Assembly (NCBI RefSeq): GCF_025463825.1
Contig: NZ_JAODBG010000119.1
Location: 1 to 64,000 of the forward strand
Direction: 5' to 3'
Source of the DNA: Cryobacterium sp.
Lineage (GTDB): Bacteria; Actinomycetota; Actinomycetes; Actinomycetales; Microbacteriaceae
Length of the DNA: 64,000 nt
Part shown: positions 18,576-26,951 of the stretch, piece after piece
Numbering within the stretch: the stretch's first letter is position 1
How the letters are laid out: the number at the start of each line of letters is the position of its first letter
The notes under the pieces: generated by a model
The model's input: the letters and a program-made list of their open reading frames with translations, nothing else
What the model was told of the DNA's origin: nothing
Databases searched by the model: none
Program-made: the position numbers and the translations under genes

Positions 18576-19784
18576 GTGAGCAGTTACTGGACCCTTCTGA
18601 AAACCCCGGGCGTCGCCCGACTCATCGGAGCCCAGCTCACCGCCCGATTCCCGTTCGGGATGCTCTCACTCGCGTTCCTGATCCACATCGAGGCACTGTT
18701 CGACTCCTACGCGGCCGCCGGCCTCGTGCTGGCCGCCATGAGCATCGGCCAGGCCATCGCCGGCCCGCTCACCTCCCGGCTGATGGGCCGCTTGGGCATG
18801 CGCCCGGTCATCATCGCCACCATGGCCGTCTGCACGGCCTCGATCGTCGCCATGGCCCTGGTGCCGCTGCCCATCGTGGGCCTGATGATCGTGGGCTTCG
18901 TCGCCGGCCTGTCGATGCCGCCCATCCAGCCGGCCGTGCGCACCATCTACCCCAAGGTCGTCAACTCCCGCCAGCTCGCGCCGCTGTTCTCCCTGGACGC
19001 CTCCGCGCAGGAGATCATCTGGGTGCTCGGACCGGTCATCGCCACCTTCGTGGCCATCCAGGTCAGCAGCATCGCCGGCATCCTGCTCGCCGCGTTCTTC
19101 CTCGTCGCCGGCGGCATCTGGTTCGTGGTCCTGCCCGAGGTCGGCCGGGTGCGCATCCCCCGCAGCCGTCGCAAACTCGGGGTGGTGCTGAAGAAGCCCG
19201 AGGTGCTGCTGAGCACCGTCGTGGGCTTCATGCTCGTGGCCGCCTGCGCCGCCGTCGAGGCCGGCGTGGTCGCGGTGTTCGGCCACGGCAGTGCGAACGC
19301 CGGTTGGGTGCTGGGCATCTTCGCGGTCGGCTCCCTCATCGGCGGGCTCGCCCTTGGCCATGCCCCGATCGGCCCCTGGGCGCTGGCCGGCCGGATGCTG
19401 ATCGTCACGATCGGCCTGGCTGTCGCCGCGATCTGGCTGAACTTCTGGTGGCTCTCCGGGGCGCTGCTGCTGGCCGGGATCGGCATCGCGCCGTCCTTCG
19501 CCGTCCTGTTCGGCATCGTCTCGGCGAGCGTCAAATTCAGCGACACCGCGGAAGCGTACGGCTGGATCGGCACCGGGCAGCTCATCGGCGCCGCGCTCGG
19601 CTCCGCGCTGGCCGGCTTCGCCATCGACCACTCCGGCGCCGCGTCCGCGATCTATGTCGCCGCCGGTTTCGCGGCCCTCGGCACGATCATCCCCGCGCTC
19701 GGCCGCCGCTGGCACCCCGACCTGCGCGGGCGCGACGTGAGCCCGATCCCCGACACCGAACCGATCAGCATCCAGGTCTCCTGA
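18576..19784 (+). CDS. MFS transporter
   Basis: A 402-aa protein with twelve hydrophobic segments in two halves. After helix 2 the loop LMGRLGMRPVII is the MFS motif-A region (G-x3-D-R-x-G-R/K-R-type, here weak). Many such actinobacterial proteins are drug- or sugar-efflux carriers; the substrate cannot be read. The start is GTG 18576, eight bases after TAGACT, consistent with leaderless transcription. It is divergent from the sulfurtransferase with a 73-bp gap. Confidence 0.82.
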   Translation: MSSYWTLLKTPGVARLIGAQLTARFPFGMLSLAFLIHIEALFDSYAAAGLVLAAMSIGQAIAGPLTSRLMGRLGMRPVIIATMAVCTASIVAMALVPLPIVGLMIVGFVAGLSMPPIQPAVRTIYPKVVNSRQLAPLFSLDASAQEIIWVLGPVIATFVAIQVSSIAGILLAAFFLVAGGIWFVVLPEVGRVRIPRSRRKLGVVLKKPEVLLSTVVGFMLVAACAAVEAGVVAVFGHGSANAGWVLGIFAVGSLIGGLALGHAPIGPWALAGRMLIVTIGLAVAAIWLNFWWLSGALLLAGIGIAPSFAVLFGIVSASVKFSDTAEAYGWIGTGQLIGAALGSALAGFAIDHSGAASAIYVAAGFAALGTIIPALGRRWHPDLRGRDVSPIPDTEPISIQVS

Positions 19785-19884
19785 CCCGCGAACGATCCTC
19801 CGGACAGCACCGTCCCGCGCTGTTCCTCATGAGCCCCTGGAATCGGCACTTCCGCACTGCGGGCCCCGCAACTACGGTTGTGCC

Positions 19885-19974
19885 ATGACAGCGCCGCAGC
19901 CGACCGCCCCTGCCCGAGACGCACCGATGCAGAACAGGCCCGGCGCCCCCTCGATCCCCGGCGCGCAGCCGTGA
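19885..19974 (+). CDS. Possible 29-aa leader ORF before the serine hydrolase
   Basis: ATG 19885 opens a 29-codon frame (MTAPQPTAPARDAP, then a Pro/Ala-rich end) whose TGA overlaps the GTG start of the serine hydrolase (GTGA at 19971-19974). A TACGGT hexamer lies six bases before the ATG, the same spacing as at other leaderless starts here. It may be a short coupling leader, or the fossil N-terminus of a protein now in another frame. There is no homology evidence. Confidence 0.35.
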   Translation: MTAPQPTAPARDAPMQNRPGAPSIPGAQP

Positions 19975-20951
19975 CCGCCGGAACCGACGCCACGCTCGCC
20001 GCCGGCCTGCGAATGCGCGTCGGCCGGCGCCACCGCGTGATCGCCGCGGCCACCGTGACGTCGGGTGAGGTGACCACGGCGACGCTCGGCGCCGACCCCG
20101 ACGCGGACTTCGAGATCGGGTCGATCTCGAAGGGCTTCACGGGCCTGCTCTACGTCGACGCTCTCGAGCGCGGAGAGATCGATGCTCGGTCGACCCTGGG
20201 CGACTATCTGCCGCTGGGATCGAGCGCGGCCGCGGCGTTGGCCCTGCGGGAGGTGAGCACCCACTCCTCGGGGCTCCCCCGGCTTCCGCCGGGAATCGTG
20301 TCGCCGCGCACGATGGGTCAGATGTGGCTTCACGGGGCGAACCCGTACGGGGAGGACTTGCCGGAGCTGCTCGAGCAGGTGACGCAGGTGAAACTCGGCC
20401 GGCCCCGCCCCGCCTATTCCAATCTCGGCTTCGAGTTGCTCGGGCACGCGATCGCCGCCGCGGCGGGCACCACCTACCGCGAGCTGGTGGCGGCCCGGCT
20501 CACCGGACCGCTCGATCTGCCCAGCGTCTACGCGCCCTCCTCCGCCGACGAGCTGCGTTCCGGCTCCCTCCTCGGAACCAGCCGACTCGGACGACCGCAA
20601 CAGGCGTGGACGGGTGAAGCCCTCGCGCCCGCCGGCGGCATCCGCGCTTCAATCCAGGACATGGGCCGGTTCACTCTCGCGCTCCTGGACGGGTCGGCGC
20701 CGGGCATCGCCGCGCTCGACCCCGTCGCGCCCCTGGCGGGCCCGGCGGTGCGCATCGGGGCGGCCTGGATCACGCTTGACCGGCACGGGCGCCACATCGT
20801 CTGGCACAACGGCGGCACGGGCGGGTTCCGGTCGTGGATCGGGATCGACCGCGCCGCGGGGACCGGGGTCGTGGTGATCTCCGCGACGGCACGCTCTGTC
20901 GACCGGCTCGGGATGTCGATGCTCACCGCGCTCACAGAGGCTGCCGGCTGA
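19971..20951 (+). CDS. Serine hydrolase (beta-lactamase / class C PBP-like)
   Basis: A 326-aa protein when started at GTG 19971 (the track uses TTG 19878). It has the penicilloyl-serine transferase motifs: SxxK as SISK in FEIGSISKGFTGLLY, YxN as YSN in RPAYSNLGFELLG, and HNGGTGGFRS in place of KTG. This pattern is that of the class C/esterase EstB-like group, usually D-amino-peptidases, esterases or beta-lactamase-like enzymes. No signal peptide is visible, so it may be cytoplasmic. It may be coupled to the short upstream ORF. Confidence 0.8.
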   Translation: MTAGTDATLAAGLRMRVGRRHRVIAAATVTSGEVTTATLGADPDADFEIGSISKGFTGLLYVDALERGEIDARSTLGDYLPLGSSAAAALALREVSTHSSGLPRLPPGIVSPRTMGQMWLHGANPYGEDLPELLEQVTQVKLGRPRPAYSNLGFELLGHAIAAAAGTTYRELVAARLTGPLDLPSVYAPSSADELRSGSLLGTSRLGRPQQAWTGEALAPAGGIRASIQDMGRFTLALLDGSAPGIAALDPVAPLAGPAVRIGAAWITLDRHGRHIVWHNGGTGGFRSWIGIDRAAGTGVVVISATARSVDRLGMSMLTALTEAAG

Positions 20952-21000
20952 CGCGGCCGGCTCCGGCGGCGTGGTTGACCGGCTTGGTTTAATGGGAGGC

Positions 21001-21819
21001 ATGGATCACACGCTGAAACTCAACGACGGTCAGCTCATTCCGCAATTGGGGCTGGGCGTGTACAAGGTGGCGGATGCCCTGGCGGCGGACACCGTGCAGT
21101 TTGCGTTGGAGGCCGGCTACCGGCACGTCGACACCGCTGAGCTGTATGCCAATGAGCGCGGCGTCGGCGAGGGCCTGGCCCGGGTGGGCCTGCCGCGCGC
21201 CGAGGTTTTCGTCACCACCAAGGTCTGGAACGACCGGCACGGCTACGACGACACCCTGCGCGCCTTCGACGAGAGCCTGGCCAAGCTGGGCCTTGACTAC
21301 GTCGACCTGTACCTGATCCACTGGCCGGCGCCGCGGCAGGACCGCTACGTCGACACCTACCGGGCCCTGGAGGCCCTCCGAGCCGACGGGCGGGCCCGCT
21401 CGATCGGCGTGTCCAACTTCCACCCCCACCACCTCGACCGGCTGCTGGCCGAGACGAACGTCGTGCCGGCGGTCAACCAGGTGGAACTGCACCCGTGGCT
21501 GGTGCAGACGGAGGCGCGCGCCTACAACGCCGCGCACGGCATCCGCACCGAGGCCTGGTCGCCGCTGGCCCGCGGCCGGGCGATCGGTGACCCCACCCTC
21601 GACGCGATCGGTGCCCGTTACGGCAAGTCCGCCGCGCAGGTGGTGGTCCGCTGGCACCTGCAGCTGGGCAACATCGTGATCCCCAAATCGGTGACGCCGG
21701 AACGCATCCGAGCGAACTTGGACGTCTTCGACTTCACCCTGACGGATGCCGACGTCGCCGCGATCTCTGCGCTGGACGCGGGCGAGCGCACCGGCAAGGA
21801 CCCCGACGACCTCGGCTGA
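21001..21819 (+). CDS. Aldo/keto reductase, paralogue of the 3142-3975 gene
   Basis: A 272-aa AKR with tetrad Asp44, Tyr49 (DTAELYANERG), Lys74 (VTTKVW) and His107 (LYLIHWP). I start at ATG 21001, preceded by gggagg, rather than the track start ten codons earlier, because MDHTLKLNDGQLIPQLG matches the family N-terminus. The C-terminal IVIPKSVTPERIRANLDVFDF supports NADPH binding. It resembles 2,5-diketogluconate reductases; the substrate is unknown. Confidence 0.88.
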   Translation: MDHTLKLNDGQLIPQLGLGVYKVADALAADTVQFALEAGYRHVDTAELYANERGVGEGLARVGLPRAEVFVTTKVWNDRHGYDDTLRAFDESLAKLGLDYVDLYLIHWPAPRQDRYVDTYRALEALRADGRARSIGVSNFHPHHLDRLLAETNVVPAVNQVELHPWLVQTEARAYNAAHGIRTEAWSPLARGRAIGDPTLDAIGARYGKSAAQVVVRWHLQLGNIVIPKSVTPERIRANLDVFDFTLTDADVAAISALDAGERTGKDPDDLG

Positions 21820-21824
21820 GCCCC

Positions 21825-22811
21825 CTACCAGCGCGGGTGGATGGCCTCCCGCAGCAGGCGGTCGTAGATGTCCTGCACGCCGACCATGAACTCGTCGGGC
21901 AGCTGCGGCAGAGCGCCGGCTGAGCCGTTGCCCTGGGCCTGCTTCACGGACCGGGCGCCGGGGATGACCGAGCTGACGCCATCGATCTGCGCCACCCAGG
22001 CCAGCGCCGCCTGCGCCGGGGTGAGTCCTTCCGGCACCAGGGCGGCGAACTCGTTGGCGGCGGTCAGGCCGGTCTCGAAGTCCACGCCGGAGAAGGTCTC
22101 CCCCACGTCGAAGGCGCTGCCGTCGCGATTGAAGTTGCGGTGGTCGTTCGCGGCGAAGGTGGTCTCGCGGGTGTACTTGCCGGTGAGCAGGCCGCTGGCC
22201 AGCGGCACCCGGGCGATGATTCCCACGCCGGCGGCGCGCGCAGCCGGCACGACCTCGTCGAGCGGCTTGAGCCGGAACGCGTTGAGGATGATCTGCACGG
22301 TCGCGATGCCGGGCCGGGCGATGGCCGCCAGGGCCTGCTCACAGGTTTCCACGCTCACACCGTAATTGGCGATCACCCCGTCGTCGACGAGGGTGTCGAG
22401 GGCGTCGTAGACCTCACCGGAGTCGATCACCGCGCTCGGCGGGCAATGCAGCTGCACCAGGTCGAGCGTCTCGGTGCCGAGGTTCCGGCGGGACCGCTCG
22501 GTCCAGGCCCGGAAGTTGTCGAGCACATAGTTCTCCGGCAGCTGGTCGACCCTGCGGCCCATCTTGGTGGCCACGGTGATGCCCTCGTCCGGGGCGACGT
22601 GCTCGAGGAAGTGCCCGATGATCTGCTCGCTGCGGCCGTCACCGTAGACATCCGCGGTGTCGAAGAAGGTGACGCCGGCGTCGACGGATGCGGCGAGCAC
22701 CTCGGTGGCGTCGGCTTCGGTGACGTCGCCCCAGTCGGCGCCGAGCTGCCAGGTGCCCAGTCCGATGACGGAGACGGTGCGGCCGGTTCTGCCTAGTGTT
22801 CTCGTGTTCAT
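21825..22811 (-). CDS. Aldo/keto reductase (Tas/YhdN-like group)
   Basis: A 328-aa oxidoreductase from a different AKR branch than the other two. The tetrad is Asp51 and Tyr56 (FFDTADVYGDGRSE), Lys83 (ATKMG) and His122 (VQLHCPP). The C-terminal half carries VIPGARSVKQAQGN, the cofactor site of the YhdN/IolS type. It is convergent with the preceding AKR (five-base gap). TAGGCT six bases before the ATG suggests a leaderless mRNA. Confidence 0.88.
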   Translation of the reverse strand: MNTRTLGRTGRTVSVIGLGTWQLGADWGDVTEADATEVLAASVDAGVTFFDTADVYGDGRSEQIIGHFLEHVAPDEGITVATKMGRRVDQLPENYVLDNFRAWTERSRRNLGTETLDLVQLHCPPSAVIDSGEVYDALDTLVDDGVIANYGVSVETCEQALAAIARPGIATVQIILNAFRLKPLDEVVPAARAAGVGIIARVPLASGLLTGKYTRETTFAANDHRNFNRDGSAFDVGETFSGVDFETGLTAANEFAALVPEGLTPAQAALAWVAQIDGVSSVIPGARSVKQAQGNGSAGALPQLPDEFMVGVQDIYDRLLREAIHPRW

Positions 22812-22820
22812 CTGACCAGC

Positions 22821-23621
22821 CTAACCACGCGTCCAGGTGTAGGGCGTGGTGGTGGAGACCTTCACCAGGCCAGAGCGCTCAAGGATCGGGCGGGAGTCCT
22901 CGGTGGAGTCGCTGTGCACGAGCGTCTTGCCCTGGGCGAGGGCGGAGCGGGCCCGGGCGTTCAGCAGGGCGCGGTAGATGCCCCGACCGCGGTAGCCGGC
23001 CAGGGTGGCGCCGCCCCAGATGCCGACGAAGTCGGTGCCGGGCACCGGTTCCAGCCGGCCGCCGCAGACGAACCCGCCGTCGGCCTCGGCCGCCCACAGC
23101 TCCATGCCATCGCCGCGCGCGAGGCGATCCAGCAGAACCTCGGCCATCCGGGTGTCGACGGGATCGCCGAACGCCTCGTCGACTGCGGCGCTCATCGCCC
23201 GCACGTCGGCCGCCGAGGTGACCCGGCGCACCGTCACACCGGCCGGGACGGCCACGTCGGTGCAGAGCGCCTCGAGCGGGCCGATCATGATCGATTCGGG
23301 GTCGTCGGGCGTGAAACCGGCCGCGAGTAGCGTCCTGTGCAGTCCGGGCGCGGCGTCGTGACCGCGACTCTTCCATTCCACCCGGGTGATCGACGCGTCG
23401 GCCCGGAAATGCGCCAACGCGCCGGCGACCAGCCCGTGGATCGCGGGGGCGTCGGCCCCGTCGAGGTCGCGGTAGGTGATGAAGCCGCGTCCGCCCGGGA
23501 AGGTCACCAGGCGCAGCGGGCCGAGCCGCGTCACGCCGATCGCACCGGAGGTTTCCGCGTCGGTGCGCAGTTGATCGTCATAAGCCTGGAGGTAGCGCGC
23601 GGAAGCAGTCATCTGGTTCAT
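22821..23621 (-). CDS. GNAT-family N-acetyltransferase
   Basis: A 266-aa protein whose C-terminal half is a GNAT domain: AAEADGGFVCGGRLEPVP forms strands beta4/5 and LAGYRGRGIYRALL is the acetyl-CoA pyrophosphate loop (RGRGIY, usually Q/RxxGxG/A). The N-terminal ~100 residues may be a degenerate second GNAT-like half. The acceptor is unknown. Its start overlaps the stop of the alpha/beta hydrolase gene by four bases, so the two are probably co-translated. Confidence 0.82.
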   Translation of the reverse strand: MNQMTASARYLQAYDDQLRTDAETSGAIGVTRLGPLRLVTFPGGRGFITYRDLDGADAPAIHGLVAGALAHFRADASITRVEWKSRGHDAAPGLHRTLLAAGFTPDDPESIMIGPLEALCTDVAVPAGVTVRRVTSAADVRAMSAAVDEAFGDPVDTRMAEVLLDRLARGDGMELWAAEADGGFVCGGRLEPVPGTDFVGIWGGATLAGYRGRGIYRALLNARARSALAQGKTLVHSDSTEDSRPILERSGLVKVSTTTPYTWTRG

Positions 23622-24475
23622 GCTGGCACATCCGTCGGGGCGGCCCCGTCGAGCACCCGCACCAGCACCCGGCCGATGCGGCTGCGCACGATGTGGTCGT
23701 TCGCCTCGACCCGGTGGGTGGTGACGTGACGCATCCGCTCGACCACCCGCAGGCTGCCCGGCGCGACGAACGCGTCGAGCGCCCCGTAGATGAGGTCGAC
23801 CGGCTGGTGCAGCACGGCGATGTCACTGACCATGGTCTGCGATTCGATGCAGTTCTTGAGCGACTTCACGAACGGCGTCCAGTTCTCGGCTGTCAGATCC
23901 AGGATGCCCTTGGGCAGCAGCCGGGAGAGCACCGCGGCGTTGGCGAGGGTGAAGTCCCGGTTGGCGCGCAGGAACTCGTAGGCCCGGAGGTAGGCGGACA
24001 CCCGCGCCCGCACCCAGGGGTCGCCGATGTCGGAGGGCGAGAGGTAGATCGGCGGGCCGACCAGCACCAGCCGGGACACCCGGGTGCCCGGGCTGGAGAA
24101 CCAGCGCCGCTCGGCCGCGTACCGGGTGGCGATCAGGCTGCCGAGGGAGTGTCCGACCAGTACGAACGGTTCGCGCAGCCGGAGCGCCCGGATGGTCCCG
24201 GCGAGCGCGGCAACGTGGTCGTCGAGGGTGTACTCGCAGTCGGCGGGCGCCGGGGAGGCGCCATGGCCGAGGATGTCGATCGCGATCACCCGGTGCCGCG
24301 GCGCGAGCAAGGGGACGACCTTGCGCCAGGTGGCGGAGGTGGACGCGATACCGTGCACCAGGATCACCACCGGTCCGCTGCCGGTGTCGGTGTCCAGGTG
24401 TAACCGTGGGGCACGGCGCCGACGCAGACGATCCGTCAACGCCGTGGCCCTGGACCGACCCGGGAGCTCGTCCAC
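23618..24475 (-). CDS. Alpha/beta hydrolase
   Basis: A 285-aa alpha/beta-fold hydrolase: oxyanion region VILVHGIASTSATWRKV, DILGHGASP, nucleophile elbow GHSLGS and catalytic His probably in VEANDHIV near the C-terminus. The N-terminus (RSRATALTDRLRRRRAPRL) is basic with no clear signal, so it is probably cytoplasmic. The esterase or hydrolase substrate is unknown. It is transcribed toward the GNAT gene with a 4-bp overlap. Confidence 0.85.
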   Translation of the reverse strand: MDELPGRSRATALTDRLRRRRAPRLHLDTDTGSGPVVILVHGIASTSATWRKVVPLLAPRHRVIAIDILGHGASPAPADCEYTLDDHVAALAGTIRALRLREPFVLVGHSLGSLIATRYAAERRWFSSPGTRVSRLVLVGPPIYLSPSDIGDPWVRARVSAYLRAYEFLRANRDFTLANAAVLSRLLPKGILDLTAENWTPFVKSLKNCIESQTMVSDIAVLHQPVDLIYGALDAFVAPGSLRVVERMRHVTTHRVEANDHIVRSRIGRVLVRVLDGAAPTDVPA

Positions 24476-24499
24476 GGGTCGCTGTGAAGCTTCGACGGG

Positions 24500-24712
24500 C
24501 TAGCGCAGCCCTTCTTTGTAGTCGTTCTTGGCCCGGGTGGCGTCCCGCTCCGCTTCCGCGCGCTTGACGTCCCCTTCGGCCTTCCTCACCTCGGCGTCCG
24601 CCTTGACCTCATCGAGCTTGTCGGAGACGCGTTCCTTCGTGTCCTCGGCGGCACGGCCGATCTTCTGGCCGGTTGCGTCGAGCGCGTCCTTGGCATCGTC
24701 TGCAAATCCCAT
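24500..24712 (-). CDS. CsbD-like / amphipathic-helix stress protein
   Basis: A 70-aa highly charged protein, MGFADDAKDALDATGQKIGR continuing as regular Lys/Glu/Ala repeats that should form one long helix. It resembles CsbD-type or LEA-like small stress proteins abundant in actinobacteria, with no catalytic motif. I set ATG 24712, preceded by gagga; the track's start far upstream is a shadow. It lies 24 bp upstream of the hydrolase start on the same strand, so they may form a transcript. Confidence 0.72.
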   Translation of the reverse strand: MGFADDAKDALDATGQKIGRAAEDTKERVSDKLDEVKADAEVRKAEGDVKRAEAERDATRAKNDYKEGLR

Positions 24713-24874
24713 GGGTTCCTCCTCAAGCACGAACTGAATGTTTCTTCGGGCGCTGGCACCGCGCCAGCGGCACCGTTTCGAGCGTACGGCCCGGCCTCGC
24801 GCCGAGACTCGATTGTGATCCGACTCCCAGACATCACCCAGATTTGCGCGATGGCCCGACCCTACAGTGGGGCC

Positions 24875-25747
24875 ATGAAACACAGCAGCACGCACCGAGG
24901 TTCCGCCTCCCGCGCCGGTTGGGCGGCCGGTGCCGTTCTCGTCACGCTGCTGCTGGCCGGTTGCACAGCCGGTCAATCCGACAGTTCGAGCAGCGAGTCC
25001 GGGCCGCGGGACAGTCCCAGCGAGGTGCAGGGCGAGTCCGGCGACGCAGCCACCGCCGAAGACGCCTCGGTCGCCGACCGGTCCGTGGTCACCACCGGGT
25101 CGGTCTCGGTCACGGCGACCGACCCGATCAAGGCGGCCCAGGATGCCGTCACCGTCGTCGAGCAAGCCGGCGGCCGGGTCGACAACCGCACCGAGAACCC
25201 CGAGACCGACACCCAGGCCGCGAGCGCCAACCTGTCCCTGCGCATCCCGGCCGGAGACCTCGACCGCACCCTCGACGAGCTGCGGGCGCTCGGCACGGTG
25301 AATCACGTGTCACTGAACGCCTCCGACGTCACCCAGCAAAGCGCCGACATCGATGCCCGCGTCACCGCCCTGACGACCTCGGTCGACCGGCTCCTCGCCC
25401 TGATGGCCCAGGCGACCAGCACCACCGACCTGATCGCCATCGAGGGCGAACTCTCCACCCGCCAGGCCGACCTGGAGAGCATGAAGTCCCAGCGGGACTA
25501 CCTGTCCGACCAGATCGAATACTCCACCATCACCCTCGACCTGTACGCCACCGGCACGATCGCCGCCGGCGCGCCCGACAACTTCTGGACGGGCGTGGTG
25601 GCCGGCTGGCACACCATGGTGGCGGTCCTCGGAGCGGTCCTGGTAGGCGTCGGATTCATTCTGCCCTGGCTGGTACCCGTCGCCGTCATCATCGGTATCG
25701 TCGCCCTCATCGTGCGGCTGATCACACGAAAGGGAAAGGCTACGTAG
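24875..25747 (+). CDS. DUF4349 lipoprotein
   Basis: A 290-aa protein with a signal ending in lipobox LLAGC, a Ser-rich linker, then a DUF4349 domain: VVTTGSVSVTATDPIKAA, LSLRIPAGDLDRTLDEL, a coiled-coil segment (DIDARVTALTTSVDRLLALM) and IEYSTITLDLYA. Two transmembrane helices and a short basic tail close it. DUF4349 proteins are outer-face envelope proteins of unknown function. ATG 24875 lies six bases after TACAGT (leaderless type); the track start 20 codons upstream would spoil the signal peptide. Confidence 0.85.
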   Translation: MKHSSTHRGSASRAGWAAGAVLVTLLLAGCTAGQSDSSSSESGPRDSPSEVQGESGDAATAEDASVADRSVVTTGSVSVTATDPIKAAQDAVTVVEQAGGRVDNRTENPETDTQAASANLSLRIPAGDLDRTLDELRALGTVNHVSLNASDVTQQSADIDARVTALTTSVDRLLALMAQATSTTDLIAIEGELSTRQADLESMKSQRDYLSDQIEYSTITLDLYATGTIAAGAPDNFWTGVVAGWHTMVAVLGAVLVGVGFILPWLVPVAVIIGIVALIVRLITRKGKAT

Positions 25748-25757
25748 GCTTGCAGGT

Positions 25758-26951
25758 GTGACATCGTCCTCCCGCGCCGCAGCGCCCTCCCCCCGCACCG
25801 CACCAGAGGTGCTCGGCGACGCCCTGCTCGCCCGGATCCGCTCACGCGCGGCGGCCCACGACGCGGACAACTCGTTCCCGTTCGACGATGTCACCGAGCT
25901 GGCCGAGGCCGGCTACCTGCGCGCCCTCGTGCCCGTACAGTTCGGCGGGCTCGGCCTCACCCTGCCGCAGTTGGCCACCGAGCAGGCGCGGCTCGCCGCG
26001 CACGCACCGGCCACCGCCCTCGCCGTGAACATGCACCTGGTCTGGACCGGCGTGGCCAAGGCCATGCACGATCGCGGCGACCCGGCCCTCGACTTCGTCC
26101 TCGCGGAGGCCGCCCACGGCGCGATCTTCGGGTTCGGCGTCAGCGAGCCCGGCAACGACCTGGTCCTGTTCGGCTCCGGCACGGATGCCGCCCCGCAGCC
26201 CGACGGCGGCTACCGGTTCACCGGCACCAAGATCTTCACCTCCCTCTCCCCGGTCTGGACCCAGCTGGGCACCATGGGCCTGGACAGCTCCGATCCGGCC
26301 CGGCCGCTGATCGTCTGGGCGTTCCTCGACCGCGCCGACCCGGGTATCACCCGCACGGACGACTGGGACACCCTCGGAATGCGCGGCAGCCAGAGCCAGA
26401 CCACCCGGCTGGACGGTGCCTACGCAGCCGCCGGCCGCGTGGTGCGGAAGCTGCCGCCGGGGCCGGTGAACGACCCGCTGATCTTCGGCATCTTCGCCAC
26501 CTTCGAGATCCTGCTCTCGGCGGTGTACACCGGCATCGCCCAGCGTGCGCTTGAACTCGGCGTCGCGGCGGCGAAACGGCGCCGCTCGGCCAAGAACGAC
26601 GGCCGGTCCCTCGCGCAAGACCCCGACATCCGCCGCCGCATCGCGCAGGCCGCGATGCTGCTGGACGCCGTCAACCCGCAGATCCAGGAGCTCGGCCGCG
26701 ACGTCGATGCCCTCGCCGACCACGGTGCGTTCTGGTTCGCCCGGCTGGCCGGACTCAAACATCGCAGTGTCGAGAGCGCCAAGGAGGTCGTCGACCTCAT
26801 GCTGCGCGTGAACGGCGGTGCCAGCTATTTCACCGGCGACGAACTCGGCCGGCTCTACCGTGACGTCCTGGCCGGGCTGTTCCACCCGTCCAACTCCGAC
26901 TCCGCGCACGCCACCGTCGCCGCCGCCTGGCTCGGCCCGCTCGATGTCTGA
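25758..26951 (+). CDS. Acyl-CoA dehydrogenase family flavoprotein
   Basis: A 397-aa protein with the three-part acyl-CoA dehydrogenase fold: N-terminal helices (FDDVTELAEAGYLRALVP), central beta domain with FGFGVSEPGND and FTGTKIFTSLSPVW, and C-terminal helices ending in LRVNGGASYFTGDELGRLYRDV. The R-x-Y-R-D near the end fits the FAD/dimer contact region. It may act on acyl-CoA or, like DszC-type relatives, as a flavin-dependent monooxygenase; the substrate is undetermined. The GTG start lies seven bases after TAGGCT. It overlaps the downstream exporter gene by 8 bp. Confidence 0.85.
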   Translation: MTSSSRAAAPSPRTAPEVLGDALLARIRSRAAAHDADNSFPFDDVTELAEAGYLRALVPVQFGGLGLTLPQLATEQARLAAHAPATALAVNMHLVWTGVAKAMHDRGDPALDFVLAEAAHGAIFGFGVSEPGNDLVLFGSGTDAAPQPDGGYRFTGTKIFTSLSPVWTQLGTMGLDSSDPARPLIVWAFLDRADPGITRTDDWDTLGMRGSQSQTTRLDGAYAAAGRVVRKLPPGPVNDPLIFGIFATFEILLSAVYTGIAQRALELGVAAAKRRRSAKNDGRSLAQDPDIRRRIAQAAMLLDAVNPQIQELGRDVDALADHGAFWFARLAGLKHRSVESAKEVVDLMLRVNGGASYFTGDELGRLYRDVLAGLFHPSNSDSAHATVAAAWLGPLDV

